A stretch of DNA of 14,310 bases. It comes from DASTRU01 sp035761045 (GTDB lineage Bacteria > Pseudomonadota > Gammaproteobacteria > Burkholderiales > Burkholderiaceae_E). Location of the stretch: positions 1 through 14,310 of the forward strand of contig DASTRU010000303.1 in NCBI GenBank assembly GCA_035761045.1, in the 5' to 3' direction. Positions within the stretch are counted from its first letter, which is position 1. Every line of letters begins with the position of its first letter. The notes under the pieces are model-generated. The model had not been told where the DNA came from and ran no database searches. It saw nothing but the letters and a program-made list of their open reading frames with translations. The position numbers were made by a program, and so were the translations under genes. Below are positions 1-6,654 of the stretch, in pieces.

Positions 1-143
1 ATCTGCGCGGGCTGCGCGAATACGGCAATTGGCTCGACATTTGCATCGGACCGGCGCGTTGCGCGGTCGTGCTGCCCGACATGCCAGGCGACGCCTTGCA
101 ACCGCGCTTGCCCGAACAACGCTGCCAACGGGAGTCGTCATGA
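1..143 (+). CDS. Fimbrial usher, C-terminal end (partial)
   Basis: Only the last 46 residues are inside the window; the first complete codon is at position 3 and the TGA stop is at 141-143. The fragment reads LRGLREYGNWLDICIGPARC followed by AVVLPDMPGD and ends in RESS. A GL..YG.W..I...ARC pattern is what the small C-terminal beta-domain of PapC/FimD/CsuD ushers looks like (two cysteines, a glycine before a hydrophobic strand). Ushers are outer-membrane pores that assemble chaperone-bound pilus subunits. The stop overlaps the start of the next gene, an SCPU-domain pilin (ATGA at 140-143), which is the gene order usher then tip or pilin subunit seen in Csu operons. The family call rests more on this context than on the short fragment; the rest of the gene lies to the left. 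Confidence 0.6.
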   Translation, partial: LRGLREYGNWLDICIGPARCAVVLPDMPGDALQPRLPEQRCQRESS

Positions 144-628
144 AACCAGTCCGCGCGCGAGCGTTGCGTCATATGGGCGAGGCGATCATCGCGCTTGTGT
201 TCGCGTCGATGTGCGCCGGAGCGCAAGCGCAACTTATTAGCTGCGGTTTTAGCGGCGGGGTCAACGCGCTGTCCTTCGGCTCGTACACCGGGTTTTCAAG
301 CGCCAGCGCGACGACGCAAATCCGCGTGAGTTGCCTGGGCGCGGCCGTGTTCGTGCCGATCCAACTCAAGCTCAGCGCGGGCAATGCGTTCGGTTATTCG
401 CCGCGGCGCTTGAGCGGGGGCGGCAATACCTTGGCCTACAACTTGTACCTAGACGCGGCCAACACGCGCGTATGGGGCGACGGCACCGGCGGCACCGAGT
501 ACCTATCGCAAAGCATCGTGATCTCGCTCGGCACGCAAACCTTCACGGTGTACGGCTTCATCCCCGCCGGCCAATCCCCGCCGCCCGGCACCTACACCGC
601 CACCATCACCGCCACGCTTACGTTTTAA
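140..628 (+). CDS. Spore coat U (SCPU) domain protein, Csu-type fimbrial subunit
   Basis: This 162-residue protein starts at the ATG that overlaps the usher stop; an open frame extends upstream to 29 but lies inside the usher gene. Residues 12-30 form a Sec signal peptide with probable cleavage after AGAQA. The mature part matches the SCPU family: Cys35 and Cys65 (likely disulfide), LSFGSYTG near 45-52, LAYNLYLDA at 98-106, VWGDGTGG at 111-118, YGFIPAGQ at 138-145, and a C-terminal strand of alternating threonines ending in F. Family members are pilins or tip adhesins of archaic chaperone-usher pili (CsuA/B, CsuA, CsuB, CsuE). As the last gene after the usher, it sits where CsuE, the tip adhesin, sits, but it is a single-domain protein of about half CsuE length, so its place in the fibre is uncertain. 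It should be exported to the periplasm and assembled on the surface. Confidence 0.85.
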   Translation: MKPVRARALRHMGEAIIALVFASMCAGAQAQLISCGFSGGVNALSFGSYTGFSSASATTQIRVSCLGAAVFVPIQLKLSAGNAFGYSPRRLSGGGNTLAYNLYLDAANTRVWGDGTGGTEYLSQSIVISLGTQTFTVYGFIPAGQSPPPGTYTATITATLTF

Positions 629-641
629 GCGCGACGCGCGA

Positions 642-1388
642 TCAGCGCAGCGGCACGCATGGGCCTTCGAGGATGAAGGCGGCCGGTTTGCCGCCGTCGT
701 GAATCGGGCCGGCTTCGACCGATATCGCAAGACGCGGTTGGTCGGCGAACAAGGAGTCGGCCGGCGCGCCGAGTTCGAGTTGCACTCGACCGCCGTCATT
801 GGCGGTTTGCGACGGCAGCGCGCCCAAGGCGAACGGCGCGCGACCACGCGGCACGACCCAAAGCTGCAGCGCCTTGTCCGGCGGCGTCGGCACGCGGGTA
901 ATGAAATTCAAGGTTAGGCGCGTGCCTTGACGCGGCGCGCCCGCCACCGCCACCGGTAGGCCGCGCGCGTCGGTCAATACGCCGACATGGCCTTGCGGCA
1001 GGCGCTGTTCATGACGCGCGAAGTCGTCGAGCGAGATCACCGCGTCGGGCGCCATGCGAACGACGAGCCCCACGAGCAGCGCGCCGCCCACGCTCGCGGC
1101 GACCAGCCCGCGCCAGGTGAACACGCGCGCCGGTGAGCGCGGGCGAAACAACGCGGGCGGCGCGCCCGTGCGCGTGGCGATCGCGGTCCAGCTATCGCTT
1201 GAAGGCGCCACGGGCGGCAAAACGTCGTAAAGCCGCGCCAATCGCCGTTCCCACGCATGAGACGCGGCACGCGCCGTGGGCTGTTCGCGCAACACGTGTT
1301 CGAAACGCCGCGCCGCGTTGGGCGGCAGCAAGCCCAACGCATGGTCCGCCGCGAGCCGATCGAGCAAGGCGGCGCGGTCGAGTTTCAT
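642..1388 (-). CDS. Anti-sigma factor, RskA (anti-sigma-K) family
   Basis: The protein has 248 residues and starts at the ATG at 1388-1386, which overlaps the TGA of the sigma factor gene (ATGA); this overlap and the family N-terminus decide the start over the longer open frame to 1565. Residues 1-60 form a helical sigma-binding region (ADHALGLLPPNAARRFEHVL at 15-34 is the usual RskA/ChrR-like pattern) without a zinc HxxxCxxC motif. A single membrane segment lies at about 93-110 (LVAASVGGALLVGLVV). The C-terminal part, about 120-245, is the periplasmic RskA domain: LQLWVVPRG at 175-183, an FALGALP stretch, and LAISVEAG at 220-227. Such proteins hold their partner ECF sigma factor at the inner membrane until regulated proteolysis frees it. 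The partner is almost certainly the adjacent gene at 1385-1915. The gene is convergent with the SCPU pilin gene, only 13 bp apart. Confidence 0.85.
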   Translation of the reverse strand: MKLDRAALLDRLAADHALGLLPPNAARRFEHVLREQPTARAASHAWERRLARLYDVLPPVAPSSDSWTAIATRTGAPPALFRPRSPARVFTWRGLVAASVGGALLVGLVVRMAPDAVISLDDFARHEQRLPQGHVGVLTDARGLPVAVAGAPRQGTRLTLNFITRVPTPPDKALQLWVVPRGRAPFALGALPSQTANDGGRVQLELGAPADSLFADQPRLAISVEAGPIHDGGKPAAFILEGPCVPLR

Positions 1389-1915
1389 GAGGTCTTGTCC
1401 AAGCGTTGCTTGAGATGCGCGAGCGCGCGCCGCAGTCCCGCGCGCACGGTCGACACCGGTAGGTTCAAGCGCCGCGCGATGTCGTGCGCCGACATGCCGT
1501 CGTACAAGGCCCAGGCGAAGGCGCGTCGATGCGTGACGCTCAACGCCCGCCAATCCTCGGTGCAACCGATGAGGGCAATAGCGTCGTCCAACACGTCGGC
1601 CGCGTCTGGTGGCGTGGCGTGGTCGGCCAAGGCCGCGTGTGGCTGGCGGCGACTACGGTCAAGCGCCTTGCGTCTTAGGATCGTCACCAGCCACGCCATC
1701 GGCGGCAAGGCGTCCGATGGATAGGAACGCGCTTGCTGCCATACCGCGACGAAGGTGTCTTGCAAGGCGCGCTCGGCCAAATCGCGCCGATTCAACAAGC
1801 GCAGCGCGATCGCCAATAAATGCGCGCTCGTCGCGTCGTACACGCGCTTGAACGCGTCGCGATCGCCAATCGCCACGCGTTCGAGCGCATGTTGCAAATC
1901 GGCGGAAGTGGTCAT
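1385..1915 (-). CDS. ECF-type RNA polymerase sigma factor (SigK/RpoE-like)
   Basis: A 176-residue sigma-70 family protein containing only regions 2 and 4, as in ECF factors. Region 2 spans about 15-90, with ALQDTFVAVWQQARSYP at 50-66 and AWLVTILRRKALDRSRR at 74-90, the typical core-binding and -10 recognition helices. Region 4 spans about 120-172, with the helix-turn-helix MSAHDIARRLNLPVSTVRAG at 141-160 that reads the -35 element. The start is set at ATG 1915-1913, giving the usual ECF length; the open frame to 2029 would run into upp. The TGA overlaps the anti-sigma start, so the two are probably co-translated, which helps keep them in balance. The gene begins 22 bp after the upp stop, so transcription from upp could continue into it. 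The regulon is not visible here; I saw no repeated ECF-type promoter in this window. Confidence 0.9.
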   Translation of the reverse strand: MTTSADLQHALERVAIGDRDAFKRVYDATSAHLLAIALRLLNRRDLAERALQDTFVAVWQQARSYPSDALPPMAWLVTILRRKALDRSRRQPHAALADHATPPDAADVLDDAIALIGCTEDWRALSVTHRRAFAWALYDGMSAHDIARRLNLPVSTVRAGLRRALAHLKQRLDKTS

Positions 1916-1937
1916 GGGCGGCGAAAGCGCATCGCGA

Positions 1938-2585
1938 TCAACGAGTACCGAACAGCCGGTCCCCCGCATCTCCCAGGCCCGGCACGATGTAGGCGTTGGC
2001 GTCGAGCCGTTCGTCGAGCGCGGCGACATATACCGGCACGTCCGGATGCGCGGCCGCGAACGCGCTCATGCCCTCGGGCGACGCGACGAGCGCGAGAAAA
2101 CGGATGTCGCGCGCGGCCACGCCACGCTCGCGCAACACGCCCACCGCGTGAATGGCCGAGCCGCCGGTGCCGATCATCGGATCGACCACGATGAATTGCC
2201 GTCCATCGATTTCAGGCAGACGCACGTAGTACTCCACCGGCGCGTGCGCGGCATCGCGATACACGCCCACATGACCCACGCGCGCCGACGGAATCAGTTC
2301 GAGCAAACCATCGGCCATGCCAATGCCCGCGCGCAGCACCGGCACGATGGCGAGCTTGCGACCGGCGATCACCGGCGCGTCCATCGGCGCGAGCGGCGTC
2401 TCGATGCGTTCGGTGGTGAGCGGCAAATCGCGCGTGAGTTCGTAGCCCATGAGGAGAGTCAGTTCTCGCAGCAAGGTACGAAAAGTCCGCGTGGACGTGG
2501 TGCGGTCGCGCATATGCGACAGCTTGTGTTGGATCAGCGGATGGTCAAGCACGAAGAGTTGAGGAAAACGCGAGTCACGACGCAC
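1938..2585 (-). CDS. upp: Uracil phosphoribosyltransferase
   Basis: This cytosolic pyrimidine-salvage enzyme converts uracil and PRPP to UMP and diphosphate. The 215-residue product (E. coli Upp has 208) aligns along its whole length. Visible hallmarks are HPLIQHKLSHMRD at 15-27, LAIVPVLRAGIGM at 78-90, SARVGHVGVYRD at 100-111, the PRPP loop FIVVDPMIGTGGSA at 131-144 with Asp135, and the uracil-binding C-terminus YIVPGLGDAGDRLFGT at 199-214. The start is a GTG at 2585-2583: the first residues RRDSRFPQLFVLDHPL look like the N-termini of relatives, and the next methionine (residue 25) would cut off conserved sequence. No clear Shine-Dalgarno sequence precedes the GTG. The gene heads a minus-strand run with the sigma and anti-sigma genes and is divergent from the lysophospholipid transporter gene, 112 bp away. 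Confidence 0.97.
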   Translation of the reverse strand: MRRDSRFPQLFVLDHPLIQHKLSHMRDRTTSTRTFRTLLRELTLLMGYELTRDLPLTTERIETPLAPMDAPVIAGRKLAIVPVLRAGIGMADGLLELIPSARVGHVGVYRDAAHAPVEYYVRLPEIDGRQFIVVDPMIGTGGSAIHAVGVLRERGVAARDIRFLALVASPEGMSAFAAAHPDVPVYVAALDERLDANAYIVPGLGDAGDRLFGTR

Positions 2586-2635
2586 GAGGAGGCTTTCGTA
2601 ATAAGAAATCAGAACGGTTAGGCGCGGCGCTTGCT

Positions 2636-2649
2636 ACGAGCTCGCTCGT
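2636..2649. repeat. 14-bp inverted repeat in the upp/lplT divergent promoter region
   Basis: ACGAGC and GCTCGT flank a TC centre, a perfect 6-bp inverted repeat near the middle of the 112-bp region between the divergent genes upp and lplT. It could be an operator for either gene or a chance palindrome. Nothing else in this region stood out; I could not assign -35 and -10 boxes with confidence. Confidence 0.3.
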
Positions 2650-2697
2650 CATGAACGAATCGACGCAATGCGTATGCACGATTGTGGGCGCACGTGA

Positions 2698-3963
2698 ATG
2701 GTGAGTGCATCCACCAAAGCAACAGTGCCTCGCGGCTTTAAACGGTTGCTCGGCGCGCAATTTCTCTCATCGCTTGGCGATCACGCGGCCTTGATCGTCG
2801 CGATCGCCATGCTGGAGGCACGCAGCGCGCCGGCATGGACGACGCCGCTATTGAAGTTCGTCTTCATCGCGTCGTATGTCGTATTCGCCTTCGTCGTTGG
2901 CGCGATCGCCGATCGCTGGCCCAAGGCGCGTGTCATGACGGTGACGAATGCGTTGAAGGCCGCCGGATGCGCGCTCATGCTCGCCGACGTGCATCCCTTG
3001 CTCGCCTATGCGCTGATCGGCTTTGGCGCGGCGGCGTATTCGCCGGCCAAGGTCGGACTCATGCTCGAGTTGTTGCCGGCCGAGCGTTTGGTGTTCGCCA
3101 ACGCGTGGCTCGAAGGCGTCACGATCGCTTCGGTCATCTTGGGCACGGTGCTTGGTGGCGCGCTCGTCAGCGCCGAGTTCGCGCGTTGGGTGGCCGCGTC
3201 GGCGGCGCTGACATCGCCGGCGCTGCACGCGGCGGTGATCGCCGTCATCGCGACGTATGGCGCGGCGGCCGTCGTCAACATCGTTTTGCCTGGGCCGCGC
3301 GTTGTTTCAACGGCATCGCCGTCCTTGGTCGCGCCGGCCGACCTCGTGCGCGAATTCGCGCGGGCCTTCATGGTGTTGTTGCGCGATCCACCCGCGCGCG
3401 TCGCGCTTGCGGTCACCACCTTGCTATGGGGCGTGAGCGCGGTGTTTCAGTTCGTGGTCATCGATTACGGCCGGCTCGCGCTCGACCTCGCGCTTGACCG
3501 CGCCTCGATGCTTCAAGGCGTCGTCGCCATTGGGGTAACGATGGGCGCCGTGCTGGCCTCGCGCGCCATCGCGCTCGATCGCGCGCTCACGGTGCTGCCC
3601 TTAGGACTTGCGTTTGGTCCGCTCGTGATCGCGTTGCTTCCCGTGCAGTCCTTAGTCCTGGCCGCGCTCATGATGACCACGGTCGGACTGACCGCCGGTT
3701 TTTTCATCGTGCCGATGAACGCGCTGCTACAACAACGCGGTCATCAATTCGCTAATGCCGGGCAATCGATCGCCGTGCAAAACTTTTGTGAAAACCTAAG
3801 TGTCATGGTGATGTTGGCCGTGTATGCGTTGCTGCGCGCGAGCGTCACCTTCGAGACGGTGGTGATCGTGTTCGGCGTGTGGACCTTAGGCGCGATGGCC
3901 GCGATCTTAGGATTCGACCATCGTTCGCGTGGCAGGCAAGCCACAGTACCTTTTTTTCATTAG
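2698..3963 (+). CDS. lplT: Lysophospholipid transporter, LplT family (MFS)
   Basis: The 421-residue inner-membrane protein of the major facilitator superfamily resembles E. coli LplT (397 residues), which flips lyso-phosphatidylethanolamine into the cytosol for re-acylation. Matching stretches include GAQFLSSLGDHAALI at 19-33 (E. coli has AQFLSAFGDNALL), GFGAAAYSPAKVGLMLEL at 108-125 (GVGAAAYSPAKYGILGEL) and, near the C-terminus, GFFIVPMNALLQQRGHQFANAGQSIAVQNFCEN, cited here only for its FFxVPxNALLQxRG and AIAVQN-like cores. About a dozen hydrophobic segments fit an MFS fold. The ATG at 2698 is the first start in this frame, since a TGA directly precedes it; the next codon is GTG, a possible alternative. 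The partner acyltransferase Aas, adjacent or fused in many genomes, is not next to it here, so the lysolipid substrate is inferred from similarity alone. Confidence 0.9.
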   Translation: MVSASTKATVPRGFKRLLGAQFLSSLGDHAALIVAIAMLEARSAPAWTTPLLKFVFIASYVVFAFVVGAIADRWPKARVMTVTNALKAAGCALMLADVHPLLAYALIGFGAAAYSPAKVGLMLELLPAERLVFANAWLEGVTIASVILGTVLGGALVSAEFARWVAASAALTSPALHAAVIAVIATYGAAAVVNIVLPGPRVVSTASPSLVAPADLVREFARAFMVLLRDPPARVALAVTTLLWGVSAVFQFVVIDYGRLALDLALDRASMLQGVVAIGVTMGAVLASRAIALDRALTVLPLGLAFGPLVIALLPVQSLVLAALMMTTVGLTAGFFIVPMNALLQQRGHQFANAGQSIAVQNFCENLSVMVMLAVYALLRASVTFETVVIVFGVWTLGAMAAILGFDHRSRGRQATVPFFH

Positions 3964-4024
3964 TCGTCATGCCCATACGTGCGACGACGTCGGAGAACAT
4001 CGATTACCAAGGCGCGTGGCGTTT

Positions 4025-4040
4025 AGTGATCGCGTTCACA
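4025..4040. promoter_or_regulatory. CRP/FNR-family-like binding site
   Basis: AGTGA, six bases, then TCACA matches the TGTGA-N6-TCACA consensus of CRP at nine of ten positions. It lies in the 211-bp gap between lplT and the histidine kinase gene, about 135 bp upstream of the GTG start and about 50 bp upstream of a TACAAT hexamer at 4090-4095. With a start near 4102 the site would be centred around -70, a position used by CRP as a class I activator. The match is seen; function is inferred. Confidence 0.35.
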
Positions 4041-4089
4041 AACAACGCGCCGTTGCGAAACAGTACGTCATTAGTTTGTTACGTCCGGC

Positions 4090-4095
4090 TACAAT
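4090..4095 (+). promoter_or_regulatory. Possible -10 element for the histidine kinase operon
   Basis: TACAAT matches the sigma-70 -10 consensus at five of six positions and lies 80 bp before the kinase start. There is no good -35 hexamer 16-18 bp upstream (GTCATT at 4067-4072 is poor), which would fit an activator-dependent promoter using the CRP-like site upstream. This is a weak call. Confidence 0.25.
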
Positions 4096-4097
4096 GC

Positions 4098-4131
4098 CGA
4101 GGACTTATCCGTGATCTCACGGGTCGAGGAC
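4098..4131 (+). repeat. Palindrome framed by direct repeats in the kinase leader
   Basis: A perfect inverted repeat CCGTGA-TC-TCACGG at 4109-4122 is framed by two direct copies of CGAGGAC at 4098-4104 and 4125-4131. It lies just after the putative -10 element, so it would fall at the transcript start or in the 5' leader, as an operator or a small RNA hairpin. The rest of the 3964-4174 gap shows no gene. Confidence 0.35.
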
Positions 4132-4174
4132 AAGTGTTCGCGTTAATCGCGACCCGCAGCCATCGGAGCGCTTC

Positions 4175-5833
4175 GTGGATGGACGCATAAGGAAGTTCGC
4201 CTTGCTCGTGCTGGCGGTGTGCGCTTTAGTCGGAGCCGCGGTCGCTTGGCTTCAACGCACCGCCGCGGTCGATGCCGTGGGCGCTTCGCAGTGGGTGGAG
4301 CACACACAGGCCGTGCGTCTACGCGCGGAACGCGTGCGCGCGACGCTCTACCGGGTCAATGGCTCGGTCGCGAATTACATGCTTGAACGCAACGGCAGCT
4401 TCGCCGAACGTTTCGCCGAGGCGCGCGCATCGCTCGCGCAAACATTGGGCGAATTAAACGAACTCACCCGCGACAACGCCGCGCAACAAGAGCGGCTCGC
4501 CAAACTCGCGCCCGAGATTCGCGGCTATCTCGATGATTTGCGTCGTTTCATGAGCGATCCGGCCGCGAGCCAATCGGTCACGCTCGCGCAAATACAACTT
4601 AGGCTCGATCAAATCGTGATGGAGCTCGATCGCTTCGATGCGACCGAGGCCGCGCTTTTAGCCTCGCGTCGCGAGGATATGCAGCGCGAGCGCGCGCGTT
4701 TGATGGTGTCGGTGGCGCTCGGCGCATTCGCCTTGTGTTTGTTGTTCGGCGCCTTGGTTGTCGCGCTCATGACGGCCGAAACACGCCGGCGCACCGCCGA
4801 AGCCGAGGCGCGGTATCGCTACTTATTCCAGCTCAATCCCATGCCGATGTGGGTGTTCGATACCGAGAGCTTGCGTTTTCTCGACGTGAATGAAGTGGCC
4901 CTGCATAAGTACGGCTATTCGCGCGAACAATTCTTGCAACTCACCTTGCGCGATGTTCGTCCCTCGGAAGAAGTGCCGGCGATGGAGGCGGCCGTCATCG
5001 CCAATCAACAATCCCAGCGCATTTGGCGTCATCGGCTTGGCGATGGTTCGCTCGTGGACGTGTTGATCCATACGCGCGACGTCTTCATCGAAGGCCGTCG
5101 CGCGCGCATGGCGGTGGTCGAAGACGTCTCCGAGCGCGAACGCGCGTTGAGCCTGCTCGCGCATCGCGAGGAACAATTGCTCGCGCTGTCGCGCGGCCTC
5201 ATGACCGCGCAAGAAGACGAACGCCGCGCGATCGCGCGCGAGCTGCACGACGATCTCGTGCAATCGCTGGCCGCGGTCAAGCTTGCGATCAACTTCGCGC
5301 AACGCGAGACGCAAACCACCGGTTCGCGCGTGCGCCTTGGCGATGCCTCGCGGCAAATCGACGACATGATCACGCGGGTTCGCGATCGCGCGCTCGATTT
5401 GCATCCGGCCGTGCTCGACGAAGTCGGCCTCGTGCCCGCGCTCGAGTGGTACTGCGACCGTGAAACGGAGCGCCGGCAACTACCGGTGCGCGTGGAGTCG
5501 ATGGGCAATATTCGCCGCCTTGACCCAGTCGTGGAACTCACCGCTTATCGCATCGTTCAAGAAGCGGTGGGCAACGCCGTGCGCCATAGCGGCGCTAGTC
5601 GCGTCGATGTCTCGGTGCATGCCGCCGATGGCCGATTGCATGTATTGATCCGCGACGATGGTTGCGGCATGGCCACGGTGACGGTGCCCAGCGAAACACG
5701 ACGTTCGCTCGGTTTGCGCAGCATGAACGAGCGCGCCGAAGCCCTTGGCGGAACCTTGAAGATCGATAGCGCGCCGGGGCACGGAACCACCGTGCGCGCC
5801 GAATTGCCAACCCTTGCGACGGAGACCGCATGA
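4175..5833 (+). CDS. Membrane sensor histidine kinase, PAS and HisKA_3 type
   Basis: The 552-residue kinase is of the NarX/DegS-like class. Membrane segments lie at about 7-27 and 177-200 and bracket a periplasmic helical domain of about 150 residues, probably CHASE3 or four-helix. A PAS domain follows at about 213-318 (YLFQLNPMPMWVFD at 216-229), then the HisKA_3 dimerisation region with ERRAIARELHDDLVQ at 349-363, where His358 is the phosphoacceptor. The ATPase domain has N box RIVQEAVGNAVRHS at 459-472, G1 box RDDGCGM at 493-499 and G2 region SLGLRSMNERAEALGG at 511-526. All catalytic boxes are intact. The start is GTG at 4175, with GGAG six bases upstream; an ATG four bases later is out of frame and stops at once. 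Its TGA overlaps the response regulator start, so the two form a cognate pair. The stimulus is unknown; a helical periplasmic domain suggests a ligand or envelope cue. Confidence 0.93.
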   Translation: MDGRIRKFALLVLAVCALVGAAVAWLQRTAAVDAVGASQWVEHTQAVRLRAERVRATLYRVNGSVANYMLERNGSFAERFAEARASLAQTLGELNELTRDNAAQQERLAKLAPEIRGYLDDLRRFMSDPAASQSVTLAQIQLRLDQIVMELDRFDATEAALLASRREDMQRERARLMVSVALGAFALCLLFGALVVALMTAETRRRTAEAEARYRYLFQLNPMPMWVFDTESLRFLDVNEVALHKYGYSREQFLQLTLRDVRPSEEVPAMEAAVIANQQSQRIWRHRLGDGSLVDVLIHTRDVFIEGRRARMAVVEDVSERERALSLLAHREEQLLALSRGLMTAQEDERRAIARELHDDLVQSLAAVKLAINFAQRETQTTGSRVRLGDASRQIDDMITRVRDRALDLHPAVLDEVGLVPALEWYCDRETERRQLPVRVESMGNIRRLDPVVELTAYRIVQEAVGNAVRHSGASRVDVSVHAADGRLHVLIRDDGCGMATVTVPSETRRSLGLRSMNERAEALGGTLKIDSAPGHGTTVRAELPTLATETA

Positions 5834-6498
5834 TCCGTAAAAAAATACTGTTGGCCGATGACCATCGCTTGGTGCGCGCGGGTTTACGCATGATCATCGA
5901 GCAGATCGCGGATTTCGAGGTAGCGGCCGAAGTCGGCGACGGATTGGAAGCCGTGCGCGCGGCCCGCCAAATTCAACCCGACGTCGCGTTGGTCGATCTC
6001 ACCATGCCGCGCATGAACGGTCTCGAGGCGATCGCGCAAATCGCGCGCATGACGCCTCGCGTGCGCGTCATCGCGTTGTCGATGCACACCACCGAGCATC
6101 ACGTGGTCGAGGCGCTCAAGGCTGGCGCGGTCGGCTATGTCGTCAAGGACGCGGCGGCCGAGGAACTCGAAGCCGCGTTGCGCGCGGTGTCGAGCGATCA
6201 ATCGTGGTTGAGCCCGCAAGTCTCCGACACGGTACTAAGCCGCCTCGTGCGCCATGCGCGCGGCGAGGAAGACGTGGCGGTATCCACCGAGGGCGAACCG
6301 TTGACCGCGCGTCAGCGCGAGGTGTTGCAACTCGTCGCCGAGGGCCATTCGACGCGCGAGATCGCCGATTTGCTGCATATCAGCGTCAAGACCGTCGAAA
6401 CCCATCGCGCCGAATTGATGCGTCGGCTCGATATCCACGACATCGCCGGGTTGACGCGGTATGCGATTCGCCACGGAATCGTGACGCCCGAGCGCTGA
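5830..6498 (+). CDS. Response regulator, NarL/FixJ family
   Basis: The 222-residue transcription factor has an N-terminal receiver domain (about 4-120) and a C-terminal LuxR-type helix-turn-helix (about 156-215). Receiver residues are all in place: the acidic pair Asp10-Asp11 in LLADDHRLVRAGL, phosphoacceptor Asp56 in ALVDLTMPRMNG, Ser84 in VIALSMH and Lys106 in GYVVKDA. The DNA-binding half reads LTARQREVLQLVAEGHSTRE at 158-177 and ISVKTVETHRAELMRRLDI at 184-202. The ATG sits in an ATGA overlap with the kinase stop, indicating translational coupling and a kinase-regulator pair. The phosphorylated regulator should bind DNA as a dimer; the targets are not evident, though the palindrome in the operon leader is one candidate. 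The stop codon lies inside a short tandem repeat. Confidence 0.95.
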   Translation: MIRKKILLADDHRLVRAGLRMIIEQIADFEVAAEVGDGLEAVRAARQIQPDVALVDLTMPRMNGLEAIAQIARMTPRVRVIALSMHTTEHHVVEALKAGAVGYVVKDAAAEELEAALRAVSSDQSWLSPQVSDTVLSRLVRHARGEEDVAVSTEGEPLTARQREVLQLVAEGHSTREIADLLHISVKTVETHRAELMRRLDIHDIAGLTRYAIRHGIVTPER

Positions 6499-6516
6499 CG
6501 CCCGAGCGCTGACGCC
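6482..6516 (+). repeat. 14-bp tandem duplication across the response regulator stop
   Basis: The unit TGACGCCCGAGCGC occurs at 6482-6495 and 6496-6509, followed by a partial third copy TGACGCC at 6510-6516. The regulator's TGA stop is the first three bases of the second copy. It looks like a slippage duplication that left the coding frame intact. The rest of the 156-bp gap to the next gene (6517-6654) shows only weak inverted repeats around 6520-6545 with no T-run, and no gene. Confidence 0.8.
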
Positions 6517-6654
6517 AAGGTTCAGGTCGCCCCTGACGATTGAACGCGCAGCCAGCCCGATGCTCGCGCGGCACCGCGCCGCTTAAGGTGCGAGGTATGG
6601 TGATTCGAGCACGCGCGTCGGGCGCGAGGCCGCATCGCCCGACTGCCGCCAATA

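Noticed and set aside
1389..1565. A 59-residue N-terminal extension of the anti-sigma factor
   Set aside because: It would overlap the conserved region 4 of the sigma gene in another frame; the ATGA overlap start fits the family N-terminus.
1755..2621. A 288-codon plus-strand open frame over upp and the sigma gene
   Set aside because: It lies antisense to two well-supported genes, its translation is rich in Arg and His with no recognisable domain, and long antisense frames are expected in GC-rich DNA.
3947..3990. A T-run and GTCGTC/GACGAC arms near the lplT end as an intrinsic terminator
   Set aside because: The T-run lies inside the coding end and before the inverted repeat, the wrong order for a terminator.
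3969..4190. A possible small gene (73 codons) in the gap before the histidine kinase
   Set aside because: No ribosome binding site, no recognisable sequence, overlaps the kinase start, and the region is better explained as promoter and leader.
4823..5479. A 218-codon minus-strand open frame inside the histidine kinase gene
   Set aside because: Antisense shadow; the kinase motifs on the plus strand are complete and uninterrupted.
6520..6545. Inverted repeats after the response regulator as a terminator
   Set aside because: The 5-bp stems are short, mutually exclusive, and not followed by a T-run.
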